Below, in pieces: positions 45,618 through 55,373 of a DNA stretch of 64,000 nt. The position numbers and the translations under genes were made by a program. Within the stretch, counting starts at the first letter, position 1; each line of letters begins with the position of its first letter. Under the pieces are notes generated by a model. That model saw nothing but the letters and a program-made list of their open reading frames with translations, searched no databases and had not been told where the DNA came from. The stretch is from an uncultured Bacteroides sp. (lineage in GTDB: Bacteria > Bacteroidota > Bacteroidia > Bacteroidales > Bacteroidaceae). The stretch covers positions 1,364,001-1,428,000 of the forward strand of contig NZ_OY787464.1 in NCBI RefSeq assembly GCF_963678845.1, in the 5' to 3' direction.

Positions 45618-46760
45618 TCAAAAATTCTGCCACTCACTCCATACCACTCTTTTCACATAATCAGTGTACGATATGATAATCCTTACTACCTTGTCACTTA
45701 CGTTAGGCATGGAATAATCTTCAACCATCCTTAAATTTCTTTGTTCAGGATCCTGATTCTGCAATTCAGCCAATCCCTGCATAACCCTTTCAGGATTCAG
45801 TCCAACCATCATCACTGAAGCTTCTTCCATCGCTTCTGGCCGTTCATGTGCCTCTCGTATATTCAAAGCCCTGAAATTAAGAATTGATGACTCCTCACTT
45901 ATGGTACCACTGTCTGATAGCACCGCCTTCGCATTCATCTGAAGACAATTATAATCAGTCAACCCCATTGGCTTCATCAGCCTTACCATTTCATGAAACT
46001 TAATTCTTTTTTCCTCTATCATCTTCCGAGTTCTGGGGTGACACGATACTATCACCGGCAAGTTGTAGTTCACTGCCACACAGTTCAGCATCTTCACCAG
46101 ATTCAGAAAGTTCTTTTCAGATTCAATATTTTCCTCCCTATGTGCCGACACAACAAAGAATCTCCTTTTCTGCAATTCCAGTCTTTCCAGAATATCCGAT
46201 TCCTTTATCTTGGGCAGATACCTATTCAGCACCTCAAACATAGGACTTCCCGTCTTTATAATCCTGTCGGCAGACAATCCTTCCTTCAGCAGATATTCTC
46301 TGGAAATGGAACTGTAAGTCATATTTATATCTGAAATATGATCCACAATCTTCCGGTTAGTCTCCTCAGGTACCCGTTCATCAAAGCAACGGTTACCGGC
46401 TTCCATATGAAAAACAGGAATGTGACGTTTCTTGGCTGCAATGGCACATAAGCAGGAATTAGTATCTCCAAGCACTAAAAAAGCATCAGGTTTCACAATC
46501 TCCAATACAGGATCAATAGTAATCAATATATTGCCAGCCGTTTCAGCAGCATTCTTTCCTGCTGCATTTAGAAAATAATCCGGTTTCCTAAGCTCCAGAT
46601 CCTTAAAGAAAACCTCATTAAGCTCATAATCATAATTCTGTCCTGTATGAACCAGAATGTGCTCTATCGCCTCACTGGCATCCAGTTTCTGCAGTACACA
46701 TGACAGTCTGATAATCTCAGGACGTGTTCCCACAACAGTCAACACCTTTAGTCTTTTCAT
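45618..46760 (-). CDS. fnlC-like: UDP-N-acetyl sugar 2-epimerase (FnlC/WecB-like)
   Basis: 380-residue enzyme with the 2-epimerase core: VVGTRPEIIRLSCVL, HTGQNYDYEL, LVLGDTNSCL, HMEAGNRCFDERVPEETNR, SAHREEN and SDSGTISEES. With the two genes upstream it completes UDP-L-FucNAc from UDP-GlcNAc: FnlA (dehydratase/epimerase), FnlB (reductase), FnlC (C2 epimerization). Adjacent to a WbuB-like transferase that may use the product. Confidence 0.92.
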   Translation of the reverse strand: MKRLKVLTVVGTRPEIIRLSCVLQKLDASEAIEHILVHTGQNYDYELNEVFFKDLELRKPDYFLNAAGKNAAETAGNILITIDPVLEIVKPDAFLVLGDTNSCLCAIAAKKRHIPVFHMEAGNRCFDERVPEETNRKIVDHISDINMTYSSISREYLLKEGLSADRIIKTGSPMFEVLNRYLPKIKESDILERLELQKRRFFVVSAHREENIESEKNFLNLVKMLNCVAVNYNLPVIVSCHPRTRKMIEEKRIKFHEMVRLMKPMGLTDYNCLQMNAKAVLSDSGTISEESSILNFRALNIREAHERPEAMEEASVMMVGLNPERVMQGLAELQNQDPEQRNLRMVEDYSMPNVSDKVVRIIISYTDYVKRVVWSEWQNF

Positions 46761-46763
46761 ATT

Positions 46764-47897
46764 CTACACAGTTTCAAAATATGTATCCCCGTCTTTTGGG
46801 TTAAACCACTCATTTATCCAGAATTGAGTATAAAGATCCTCTTCACCTATATTTGTAATATTGTGAGTGTACCAAACAGGTATATCCACATAACCTGGCT
46901 CCTTTCCGTCCAGATAAAAATCAATCACCTTATCGGTCCCAATCCTGCGGAGTTGAATCCGGGCCTTGCCTTTAATAACAGTAAACCTCTCCACTTTTCT
47001 GGTATGAAAATGATTTCCCCGGATAGCCTCAGGTACTGTTGTTGAGAATGATACCTGTCCACCAACTCCCAATCTCAGTGTTTCCACAAAGATTCCCCTG
47101 TTATCAGCATATTTCTGCAGCTTTACAGGGAAATGGTTTTCATAATCAATGTAGCTGCGATATGTATTAAAAAGGTTCACATCATTTATGTCATTCAATT
47201 CAGGGATAATTCCCTGATCAAAATACATATCTTTAAAACTCTTCAGCTGAGACAGAATATCAGAAACCTTTCTCTCTAAATCAAAAGGAACAAAATCCTT
47301 TTCAATCACCCCTTGCAAAACACCCTTTACCAGTCTTATCTTTTTCACAATGTAGCTACACAATTTCCATATATAAATCAGTCTCACACTATTATCTTCT
47401 ATGATCTCCGGTTCCTCTCCATGGGTCAGCTTGTAACAAAAAGTCCCTATAAAAGAGTTGTAATCAGGTTTTCCAAACGGGCCATAAACATTAGGCACTA
47501 CTAATCCCGAAAAACCACCTTTACTTCTTTCCGCCCATTTTTCAAACAGAATTCTACCTTCTCGTTTTGATTTACCATATCCTTTGTCAAGTTCCTCCTG
47601 AGTAGAAGAAGAGAATAACACATGAGGCGCTACCTCTTCAGCCTCCATAGCACTTATTAGTTGCTTCACCAGCTGCATGTTCGTTTCATAAATCACCCCA
47701 TCATCAATATGTCTGTTCATGGCAGCCAGATGTACAATCACATCACAGTTCCTAACAAACACACGAAGCTTTTTATCATCCTTAAAAAAGGCATCTTCGA
47801 AAGGCACCCTTTCAAACTCATCCTTCATCAGTCCCATCACATTATGCAGATGAGTACCCACAAATCCTGACTGACCAGTTATTCCTACCTTTATCAT
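46764..47897 (-). CDS. fnlB-like: FnlB/CapF-type bifunctional reductase with cupin domain
   Basis: 377 residues. Residues 1-240 are an SDR: VGITGQSGFVGTHL, HLAAMNRHID, SSSTQEEL and YGKSK. Residues 260-377 are a cupin with NHFHTRKVERF (metal-binding histidines) and DIPVWYTHNITN. CapF proteins have exactly this arrangement: the cupin epimerizes at C3 and the SDR reduces C4 on the way to UDP-L-FucNAc. It starts 8 bases after the FnlA-like stop. Confidence 0.93.
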   Translation of the reverse strand: MIKVGITGQSGFVGTHLHNVMGLMKDEFERVPFEDAFFKDDKKLRVFVRNCDVIVHLAAMNRHIDDGVIYETNMQLVKQLISAMEAEEVAPHVLFSSSTQEELDKGYGKSKREGRILFEKWAERSKGGFSGLVVPNVYGPFGKPDYNSFIGTFCYKLTHGEEPEIIEDNSVRLIYIWKLCSYIVKKIRLVKGVLQGVIEKDFVPFDLERKVSDILSQLKSFKDMYFDQGIIPELNDINDVNLFNTYRSYIDYENHFPVKLQKYADNRGIFVETLRLGVGGQVSFSTTVPEAIRGNHFHTRKVERFTVIKGKARIQLRRIGTDKVIDFYLDGKEPGYVDIPVWYTHNITNIGEEDLYTQFWINEWFNPKDGDTYFETV

Positions 47898-47905
47898 TTC
47901 ATTTA

Positions 47906-48928
47906 CTAATCAAGTTGAAGATCCTTACGAATAAAATCAAGTTTAAGAAGAAGTTCTTTCATACTCTCCACACTCAGCCTGATTGTATTATGAGAATGAT
48001 AATCCATCACACTCTTCTCAATATCTTTCCCCTCAATAAAATATTTGTCATAATTCAAATCACGTCCGTCACACGGAATGCGGAAATACTCATCCATATT
48101 CTCAGCCTTAGCCATCTCCTCCCTGGTAACAAGTGATTCATAAAGCTTTTCTCCGTGTCGTGTACCAATAACCCTAATTTCTGACTTCGCTCCATAAAGT
48201 TCAATAATAGCCTTTGCCAGAGTTCCTATCGTTGCTGCGGGAGCCTTCTGAATAAATAAATCACCATTTCTCCCATGTTCGAAAGCAAAAAACACAAGAT
48301 TCACAGCATCATCCAGTGTCATCATAAAGCGTGTCATGTTCGGATCTGTCACCGTCAGATCCAGCCCTTTTTTCACCTGATCAACGAACAGAGGGATTAC
48401 TGATCCTCTGCTTGCCATCACATTGCCATAACGAGTGCAGCAAATGGTTGTTACCGACTTCTCGCCCAATGAACGTGCCTTTGCCACAGCTACCTTCTCC
48501 ATCATTGCTTTGGATATTCCCATAGCATTAATCGGATAACAAGCCTTATCGGTAGAAAGCACAACAACGTTTTTCACTCCATGTTCCACAGCCGATTCGA
48601 GTACATTGTCCGTACCAATTACATTAGTGTGCACAGCCTGCATAGGAAAAAACTCGCACGATGGAACCTGCTTCAATGCCGCGGCAGAAAATATATAATC
48701 TACCCCCTTCATTACACTGTCTACTGAGCTCTTGTCCCTTACATCGCCAATATAAAATTTTACTTTCTGGTTTTGCAGCCTATGGCGCATGTCATCCTGC
48801 TTCTTCTCATCACGCGAGAAAATACGGATTTCCCTGACATCAGAATCAAGCAATCTCTTCAAAACAGCATTCCCAAAAGAACCTGTTCCTCCTGTAATTA
48901 ACAGAACTTTATCACTAAATAATGACAT
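47906..48928 (-). CDS. fnlA-like: UDP-GlcNAc 4,6-dehydratase/5-epimerase (FnlA/CapE-like)
   Basis: 340-residue inverting dehydratase. LLITGGTGSFGNAVL binds NAD(P); AAALKQVPSCEFFPM and STDKACYPINAMGISK (Met in place of Tyr before the catalytic Lys) are hallmarks of CapE/FnlA. It makes the keto-sugar that FnlB and FnlC process. Its DNA has higher GC than the wzx/wzy part of the locus. Confidence 0.93.
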   Translation of the reverse strand: MSLFSDKVLLITGGTGSFGNAVLKRLLDSDVREIRIFSRDEKKQDDMRHRLQNQKVKFYIGDVRDKSSVDSVMKGVDYIFSAAALKQVPSCEFFPMQAVHTNVIGTDNVLESAVEHGVKNVVVLSTDKACYPINAMGISKAMMEKVAVAKARSLGEKSVTTICCTRYGNVMASRGSVIPLFVDQVKKGLDLTVTDPNMTRFMMTLDDAVNLVFFAFEHGRNGDLFIQKAPAATIGTLAKAIIELYGAKSEIRVIGTRHGEKLYESLVTREEMAKAENMDEYFRIPCDGRDLNYDKYFIEGKDIEKSVMDYHSHNTIRLSVESMKELLLKLDFIRKDLQLD

Positions 48929-48939
48929 ACATATTTATA

Positions 48940-50160
48940 TTAGTTATTTACCTTTATCAAATCATTGTAAAGTTTCAGATACTCCTCATACCTGTCGCTT
49001 TTATCAAAAAAAGTTAAAGCTCTCTTTCTGCATACATTACTGTAAAAAGTTTTTCCTTTTTCCCTCACAACATTCACAGCATCAATAATACCGTCAATAT
49101 CACCCTGTTCAACAACAAATCCGGTTTCCGGAGTCACAGCATCAGCACTACCCCCTGTCCTGTAGGTCAGCACAGGGGTTCCGCAAGCCAGTGCCTCCAG
49201 ATTGGTTGTTGGAAATGTATCTTCCCAGGTAGGATTCAAAAATAAATCCGCAGCCGAGTATATTGCTGCCAGCCGCTTAACATCCTCAGTTCTGGGTAGT
49301 CCTGTCACATTTACGGGAAGTTGCTTTATCTGTTCACTATTCAGTCCCACCATCAGCAGCCTGCAGCCCTTGGGCAGAAACTGACTCAATATCATAAAAT
49401 CATCAAAACCTTTTCTCTTTCCCCACACACTTGCCATTCCAAGAATTAAAAAAGAATCGCCTATTTTCAGTTCTGCTCTTATCTGCTGCCCTGATCCGGG
49501 TGAAAAAACATCAGTATCAATTCCGTTATTTATCACCTTTACAGGATATTCTGACAAGTACGAACCTTTTACCACTCCACTCAGCCATTCAGACACAGGA
49601 ACCAGCGTCATATTTGCTACTGAATTAAAAAGCTTTTTTTTGAGAATATAGTTTTTTTCAGACCTGTCCACATAAAAACTTGCCGGATACTCTCTAGTCA
49701 GCGGACATTCAAAACACAATCCAATCCACTTATCACATCCTGCCCGTTCAAAATGAGTACAGTGCCCCGTCATCGGCCAGCAATCATGCAACGTCCATAC
49801 AACAGGAATATCCGTTGAATGTAAATAACTGAAAAGCACTTCAATATTAAGATAATAGCCATGAATATTATGCAGATGAACAATATCTGGCTTTATCTTC
49901 TTTATTTGCTCAATAAGTCTCTTTGTGGCCTTTTCTGATCCCAGCCCATGCCTGTCAAAAAAGCGTGTCTGTAAAATATGGCAATTCACATCAAAATCTG
50001 TCCCAATCCTTATCAGGTCAGAGTTGCAGAAACTACCGTTCCGTCCATATGCAATATAACTCTTCCATCCTTGCCGGATGGCCATCTGACCAATTTCTGA
50101 GGCAATTCTTCCAGTAGAGCCCCAATTGGCCGTCACATTTATCTGAAATAAATTCGGCAT
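48940..50160 (-). CDS. family 4 glycosyltransferase
   Basis: GT-B enzyme of 406 residues: NWGSTGRIASEIGQMA at the N-terminus, DIVHLHNIHGYYLN in the acceptor domain, VWGKRKGFDDFMILSQ, and the donor-site NPTWEDTFPTTNLEALACG followed by TGGSADAV. Closest in style to WcaC-like colanic acid transferases. It adds a sugar in the repeat unit; sugar and linkage unknown. Confidence 0.88.
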   Translation of the reverse strand: MPNLFQINVTANWGSTGRIASEIGQMAIRQGWKSYIAYGRNGSFCNSDLIRIGTDFDVNCHILQTRFFDRHGLGSEKATKRLIEQIKKIKPDIVHLHNIHGYYLNIEVLFSYLHSTDIPVVWTLHDCWPMTGHCTHFERAGCDKWIGLCFECPLTREYPASFYVDRSEKNYILKKKLFNSVANMTLVPVSEWLSGVVKGSYLSEYPVKVINNGIDTDVFSPGSGQQIRAELKIGDSFLILGMASVWGKRKGFDDFMILSQFLPKGCRLLMVGLNSEQIKQLPVNVTGLPRTEDVKRLAAIYSAADLFLNPTWEDTFPTTNLEALACGTPVLTYRTGGSADAVTPETGFVVEQGDIDGIIDAVNVVREKGKTFYSNVCRKRALTFFDKSDRYEEYLKLYNDLIKVNN

Positions 50161-50172
50161 AGATTACAATTA

Positions 50173-51273
50173 TTACAACAATATTTTTTTTAGCAATTCT
50201 ATCTGCACATAAGGGTTATACCTATTGTCAATCACCTCATAACAATTATTCCTTATCACATCTCTTTGCGGAGCATTGGCAAACCATCGTAAAACAGCAC
50301 TGGCCAGCGAGGGAATATTGCTGTATTCAAAAAATGTACCCGTTACTCCTTCAAAAATCACTTCAAATTCGGGACCTTGATAAGGAAAATTATCATGTGT
50401 TATCACAGGGGTTCCATAAGTCATGGAATGAATAGCCGTAAGTCCCACATTACCTGGCGACACACACAGATCGGCATTATAGATCAATTCAGCCAGTTCC
50501 GTTTCCTTATAACAGGCTCCATAAAACCAAATGCAATCTTCCAGTCCCAGCTTCTTCGTCAATTCTTCAAGATATTCTCTTGCCTCACCATTACCTATCA
50601 AAGTAAGGTTAAATATCTCTCCTTCATCCTTCAAAAGACTTAAAGCCCTTAAAAGCCAGTCAAACCTTTTCTCTGAAGTCAGCCGGCCAACAAACATCAA
50701 ATTACGGAAGTCATTTTTAAAATGGCCGGAATATATACCCGAAGGACTCAGTTCTTTCCTTATCATCAGTTGATTATCATAATCAAGCGAATTATATATG
50801 CATGACAGTTTATCGGCATTGTATCCCTCCTTGATCATTAATTTACGGGCATAGTCTCCATATAAAAATATGTGATGAGACAAACCAAAAAATATATTTT
50901 TTATAACCCTCTTTACAGCCGATTCCCTTCCATACCATCCATGCGTCCATAAGTACGTTTTCTTTCCAAACAGTCTGTTCAGAAATAAAATTATCCAAGT
51001 AGAAAGGCAGAACGGCTCACCCGAAATCAGGTAATTATTATACGGTTTAAAAAAAAGAGACGCTGCTCCTTTTTGCCAATAGAAATTTGAATAAACGGAT
51101 AAAGAAGGAAGAATACCCTTAAATCCCTTCAATACACTATAATCCATAATCTCTACAGCAATACGGTTTCCCATATAAAAATCACATTCCAACTCCTTGT
51201 CCATGAGCTTAAATATGGGAACTCTGTAATGAGCGGCACCATTAAATATGCAGCATATCTTTTTACCAGTCAT
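50173..51273 (-). CDS. family 4 glycosyltransferase
   Basis: 366 residues. Divergent N-terminal domain; C-terminal domain with FVGRLTSEKRFDWLLRAL, LTLIGNGEAREYLEEL and the acidic loop VSPGNVGLTAIHSMTYGTPVITHD. Belongs to the same operon as its neighbours with gaps of 12 and 18 bases. Probably acts on the lipid-linked acceptor. Confidence 0.85.
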   Translation of the reverse strand: MTGKKICCIFNGAAHYRVPIFKLMDKELECDFYMGNRIAVEIMDYSVLKGFKGILPSLSVYSNFYWQKGAASLFFKPYNNYLISGEPFCLSTWIILFLNRLFGKKTYLWTHGWYGRESAVKRVIKNIFFGLSHHIFLYGDYARKLMIKEGYNADKLSCIYNSLDYDNQLMIRKELSPSGIYSGHFKNDFRNLMFVGRLTSEKRFDWLLRALSLLKDEGEIFNLTLIGNGEAREYLEELTKKLGLEDCIWFYGACYKETELAELIYNADLCVSPGNVGLTAIHSMTYGTPVITHDNFPYQGPEFEVIFEGVTGTFFEYSNIPSLASAVLRWFANAPQRDVIRNNCYEVIDNRYNPYVQIELLKKILL

Positions 51274-51291
51274 ACTTTCTTATTTTATTCG

Positions 51292-52266
51292 TCATTTATG
51301 AAAAAGCGTCTTCACTTTCATCATGAAAAAATAGATTTCTGTACAATTCTTTGGAAACAAAGAAAACAGCCTTCCCTCCACCCTGTACTTTATTACAGAA
51401 CTCTTCTTCAGTTCAGCAATCAGTTCCCTGTTATCGTAGAAAAAATCAGAAAAACGTCTGCTGTCATCAGTATCCATCATCAAGCTTATTCCCAATGCCA
51501 TATTCAGTGCCAGAGAGGCCAAATCAGAGAAACGGCTTTTATAGGGAGCTTCAGCCTTCGCTGCTGAGAATCTGGAAAGACTAGCAGCCACTTTCAGCAG
51601 ATCAAAAGCCTTTTTGGGATTAACAGACTGTGTAATCGACCCCTCTCTCTGTAATAAATTGTAGGCCTTGATTTTACTCACTTTCAGGTTTCGGGCATAA
51701 TACAACATTCTTGGAGTAAACTCAATATCCTCATGAAAAACCCCTTGCATAAAATGAAGTTTATGTGTCTCCAGAAAAGATCTTTTATATATATAAAACT
51801 GAGCCGGAAGAATCAACTTTTCCATCGGAACAGTAAGTAGTTGCCTGCCATTATCCACATCCTCGCAACAAACATCTACTGTTATAATTCTATTGTTCTT
51901 AATTCTCCTGTATCCCATCGCAAGTACATCAATACCATTCAGTTCTTCCAGTATTCCTTCCAAAAAGCCATCATCAATCCAATCATCCGAATCAACAAAC
52001 CACACATACTCCCCTTTAGCCAAAGCCAGTCCCTTGTTACGCGCCGCACTCAATCCGGCATTAGACTGAGACACGATAAAGATATTATTATACCTCCCGG
52101 CCACCTCTTCCGCAATCTCCAGACTCCTGTCTCTGGAGCCATCATTCACAATAATAATTTCGTATAGAAAAGAAACATTCTGTGCGGCACAACTCACAAT
52201 ACATTTTTCAACATATTGCTCCACATCATAAACCGGAATAATAATTGATAGCTTAAGCATTAACAA
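51292..52266 (-). CDS. family 2 glycosyltransferase, first gene of the polysaccharide operon
   Basis: 324 residues; a start two codons later (MLKLSIIIP, 52260) is equally plausible. SIIIPVYDVEQYVEKCI, EIIIVNDGSRDRSLEIAE and VWFVDSDDWIDDGFLE give a clear GT-A enzyme. It opens the long minus-strand run and is preceded by a leader with the GTTAGTGACCA motif and a TATATTTTG element further up. Confidence 0.88.
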   Translation of the reverse strand: MLMLKLSIIIPVYDVEQYVEKCIVSCAAQNVSFLYEIIIVNDGSRDRSLEIAEEVAGRYNNIFIVSQSNAGLSAARNKGLALAKGEYVWFVDSDDWIDDGFLEGILEELNGIDVLAMGYRRIKNNRIITVDVCCEDVDNGRQLLTVPMEKLILPAQFYIYKRSFLETHKLHFMQGVFHEDIEFTPRMLYYARNLKVSKIKAYNLLQREGSITQSVNPKKAFDLLKVAASLSRFSAAKAEAPYKSRFSDLASLALNMALGISLMMDTDDSRRFSDFFYDNRELIAELKKSSVIKYRVEGRLFSLFPKNCTEIYFFMMKVKTLFHK

Positions 52267-52306
52267 AAAAGTTTTCCATTATTAATGTATCTATATAAAA
52301 AAGGTG

Positions 52307-52327
52307 GTCACTAACAGAACTAGCAAC
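52307..52327. promoter_or_regulatory. near-palindromic leader motif, copy 2
   Basis: GTCACTAACAGAACTAGCAAC, 41 bases upstream of the first glycosyltransferase gene; shares GTTAGTGACCA (minus strand) with 37165-37182. A TATATTTTG stretch (minus strand, 52342-52350) just upstream may be the -7 region, which would put the motif in the transcribed leader. The rest of the gap 52267-52627 is AT-rich without a gene. Confidence 0.45.
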
Positions 52328-52627
52328 ACGAATGTATTTTTCAAAATATAAGGCCAATCTTAAATGAAAAAAACAATAAACACATATTTACTCTTTACAA
52401 CAAATGAACGAATTAAAAAGTTGATTCTATTCTTAAAAAAATTGCATATTTATTAAAAGACAAAAGCATTAAGTTAAAACAATGATTTGTTATTAATAAT
52501 CTGCAATTTTATACAAATAACATATTAATAATCAATATTTTACTAAATATGGAAATCTTTTCCGGGTGAAAATGGTTATCATTTTAAATATAGTTATTCT
52601 GTTACCTAACCAAATTCAGGCCACATT

Positions 52628-53476
52628 ATGAGAATAAATATCAAACTTCTGGCCCTGCTTTTGATGACTAAAGCAATTGGTTACAACTGCAGTGAAGACT
52701 CCACTTTAATATCTATAACAAATACAGAAATAACTCAGGTTACCGGCAAAGACTCTTTGCTCGTTTTTGAGGACAATTTTAATCAGGAAGAAAACATCCC
52801 AGATAAAAGTAGATGGGTATTGGCGCCACATACTGATGCAGCCAGCTGGTCCTCTTACCTTTCCGATAGTTATGACCAGGCATACATTGAAAATGGAATG
52901 CTCATTCTGAAAGGAGAAAAAACAAAAGAAGGGTACAAATCCGGAGGTATCCAAACAAGAAATAAATTCAATTTCACATATGGCATAGTAGAGGTAAAAG
53001 CCAAATTCAAAACAGCAAAGGGAGGATGGCCGGCCATCTGGATGATGCCCTCATATTCCACTGAGGATTGGCCTTATGGAGGTGAAATAGATATTATGGA
53101 GCAAATCAATAATGACGGATTTGTATATCAAACATTACACAGTTATTATATCAATATCCTGAATCATGAATTTCCTTTGCGACGTGTCACTGTTTCATAT
53201 CGAAAAAATGAATTTAATATCTATTTAGTAGAATGGAATCCTCAAGAAATCATATTCAAAGTCAATGGTCTAATCACATTAACCTATCCCAACCTCTACC
53301 TGTCCAATGAGGAAACAATGAGGCAATGGCCTTTTAATAAACCATTCTATCTCATCTTGAATTATACCTTAGGAGGTAAAAACACATGGCCCGGAGATAT
53401 TGATGATTCACAGCTCCCGGGCATAATGCTTATTGACTGGGTAAAGATCTATAGATTACCGGTTCCAGTCTTATAA
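52628..53476 (+). CDS. GH16 endo-glycanase lipoprotein 1
   Basis: 282 residues with a lipoprotein signal (GYNC, Cys near residue 21). One GH16 jelly-roll domain: strand FEDNFNQEENIPDKSRW, GIVEVKAKFKTAKGGWPAIW, the catalytic GGEIDIMEQI (nucleophile and acid/base glutamates around Asp) and the closing DDSQLPGIMLIDWVKIYR. Cuts beta-1,3 or mixed linkages in the family. It meets the LRR gene tail to tail with a 6-base overlap. One of three paralogues beside the polysaccharide locus. Confidence 0.92.
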   Translation: MRINIKLLALLLMTKAIGYNCSEDSTLISITNTEITQVTGKDSLLVFEDNFNQEENIPDKSRWVLAPHTDAASWSSYLSDSYDQAYIENGMLILKGEKTKEGYKSGGIQTRNKFNFTYGIVEVKAKFKTAKGGWPAIWMMPSYSTEDWPYGGEIDIMEQINNDGFVYQTLHSYYINILNHEFPLRRVTVSYRKNEFNIYLVEWNPQEIIFKVNGLITLTYPNLYLSNEETMRQWPFNKPFYLILNYTLGGKNTWPGDIDDSQLPGIMLIDWVKIYRLPVPVL

Positions 53477-54994
53477 TAAGACAATCTTAAATGTTTTACC
53501 CAATACCTTTACCACGTAGATGTTGTGAAGTGGCAGTTCAATCCGTGATACATTACTCTGAGCCTTGCTGTGGTAAAGGAGTTCACCCAGCATATTATAT
53601 ACCAATATTTCATCACCATAAGCAGTACCATTTATAACAACGGCATCATTCTCGGTGTATACCTTCAACGGCGATTCACCGATCAAAGGTATTGCCGTTC
53701 CCGGTTCTTCGATAAACGTCCTGAAAACATTCCATCCTGTAGCCCCTCTGTATGCAGCCGATGAACCAATAGGCACATAGAGTTTACAGTTATAATTATC
53801 AATTCCGTAAAATGTTGACGAAGCTGCTGTGGGTGGTGCTTTAGGCTTACTATGTACTTCCGTGAGACTGGTACAATAAGACAAAGCCCAGTCACCAATG
53901 GAAGTCACGCCAGAGGGTATGGTAATACTTTTCAGTCCAATACAACTGTCAAATGCATAAATATCTATCGTGGTTATCCCTGTTCCCAGACTCAGTGACA
54001 GCATCGCTGTACAATACCCAAAGGCATCCCATCCTATATAAGTCACACTATTCGGAATCACTACAGAATTCAGTGCGCTGCAGTTATAAAAAACATTCTT
54101 CCCTATGGAAGTTACCTTACTGCCTATCACAACCGAAGTTAGTCCGGTACAACTATAAAATGCTCCTTCACCAATAGTGGTCACATTATTACCAATAACA
54201 ACCGAAGCCAGTCCCGAACACGTTTCAAAGGCATATTCTCCAATAGAAGTCACATTATCAGGTATGGTATAAATAGTTGATTTTGAGTTCGGATAAGTGA
54301 TTAGCATCAATTTATCCTTGCTGAATAAGACCCCGCTCACAGAGCTATATACACTATTGGCATCCGCCACAGTGATAGATTTCAGAGCAGAGCAAATGGC
54401 AAACACTCCATTGCCTATCGACGTCACTGAGGCGGGAATTGTTATCGAAGAAAGCTTCTGGCAGCTCCAGAATGCCTGGTTACTTATTGTCTGCAAACTT
54501 TCAGGTAAAGTAATGGAAGTCAGTTCAGAGCAGTTACCAAATGCAAAAAAGCCAATTGAAGTGACCTTACTGCCAATGGTCACTGAAGTAAGTGCTGTAC
54601 ATTCCTGAAATGCCTGGTCACCTATACTTATAACCGAGTTTGGAAGAACTACTGATATAAGGTTTCCCAGATTAAAGAACATATAATCTGGAATATGATT
54701 GTCCGTCACCGTAATCACTTGATTCACATAAAAACTACCTCCTGCCACCAAGTTCACATTGGCCAGATTCAACTTAGACAACAAGGGCGATCTGCGTATT
54801 CCCCCCACATCACTGGCATTGATTGATCCCGTAAGAGTCAGATCGGTAACAACACTCTGCTGACTGCCCAATAAACTTTCCAGGTTACCGGGCGTAACAT
54901 TCAAAGTGAGTTTCACCTCCTGTGCATTCAGTTCAAATCCATAAAACAGGCATATCAAAATAAATATGCGTTTGCAAACAGCATTTATCTTCAT
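53471..54994 (-). CDS. BspA-like leucine-rich repeat protein
   Basis: 507-residue exported protein: a signal peptide ending ELNAQ, then about ten LRR_5 repeats of ~23 residues with the pattern AFxxCxxLxSVxIGxxVTxIG (residues ~110-390), then a C-terminal ~70-residue beta domain (VYTENDAVVINGTAYGDEI, then VYNMLGELLYHSK and the end VVKVLGKTFKIVLL). That tail resembles the type IX secretion C-terminal domain or related Bacteroides C-terminal modules. Likely on the cell surface, binding host or matrix proteins or glycans. Confidence 0.9.
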   Translation of the reverse strand: MKINAVCKRIFILICLFYGFELNAQEVKLTLNVTPGNLESLLGSQQSVVTDLTLTGSINASDVGGIRRSPLLSKLNLANVNLVAGGSFYVNQVITVTDNHIPDYMFFNLGNLISVVLPNSVISIGDQAFQECTALTSVTIGSKVTSIGFFAFGNCSELTSITLPESLQTISNQAFWSCQKLSSITIPASVTSIGNGVFAICSALKSITVADANSVYSSVSGVLFSKDKLMLITYPNSKSTIYTIPDNVTSIGEYAFETCSGLASVVIGNNVTTIGEGAFYSCTGLTSVVIGSKVTSIGKNVFYNCSALNSVVIPNSVTYIGWDAFGYCTAMLSLSLGTGITTIDIYAFDSCIGLKSITIPSGVTSIGDWALSYCTSLTEVHSKPKAPPTAASSTFYGIDNYNCKLYVPIGSSAAYRGATGWNVFRTFIEEPGTAIPLIGESPLKVYTENDAVVINGTAYGDEILVYNMLGELLYHSKAQSNVSRIELPLHNIYVVKVLGKTFKIVLL

Positions 54995-55306
54995 ATTTTT
55001 AAGATTTAAAGAAGAACAACTTCACCTATAGACACAACTCTACATTTAAATAACAAATAATCAGAGAAATAGTTTATCAACTAAAGTGTTTCTTTTCATT
55101 TTCAAATTAACAGAAGGTTTTCGTAAAATGTAATAGTTTTAGCTTGCCATTTTGCCTGTATTATTAATAATATATAATATTATTAATAATGTGGAGTAAA
55201 ATAAAGTCACGAAACAATTAATTTAATACTCTATACATAAATGCTAAAAGTCCTAATAATCACTAATTTATATACTGCATTACATTTTATCTGATCTTTT
55301 TTTCCA

Positions 55307-55314
55307 TAACTTTG
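55307..55314 (+). promoter_or_regulatory. -7 element for the GH16 pair
   Basis: TAACTTTG, exact TAnnTTTG, 60 bases before the start of GH16 protein 2. The rest of the region 54995-55306 between the divergent LRR and GH16 genes is AT-rich and shows no gene. Confidence 0.6.
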
Positions 55315-55373
55315 CGGGAACCAAAATTCTTTATTATCATGCGTATTTAAATTAATTATTGTTAATCAGACTT

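Noticed and set aside
27855..52266. Phase-variable capsule locus with invertible promoter
   Set aside because: No inverted-repeat pair flanking a promoter, no invertase and no UpxY/UpxZ-type genes were seen at the locus start.
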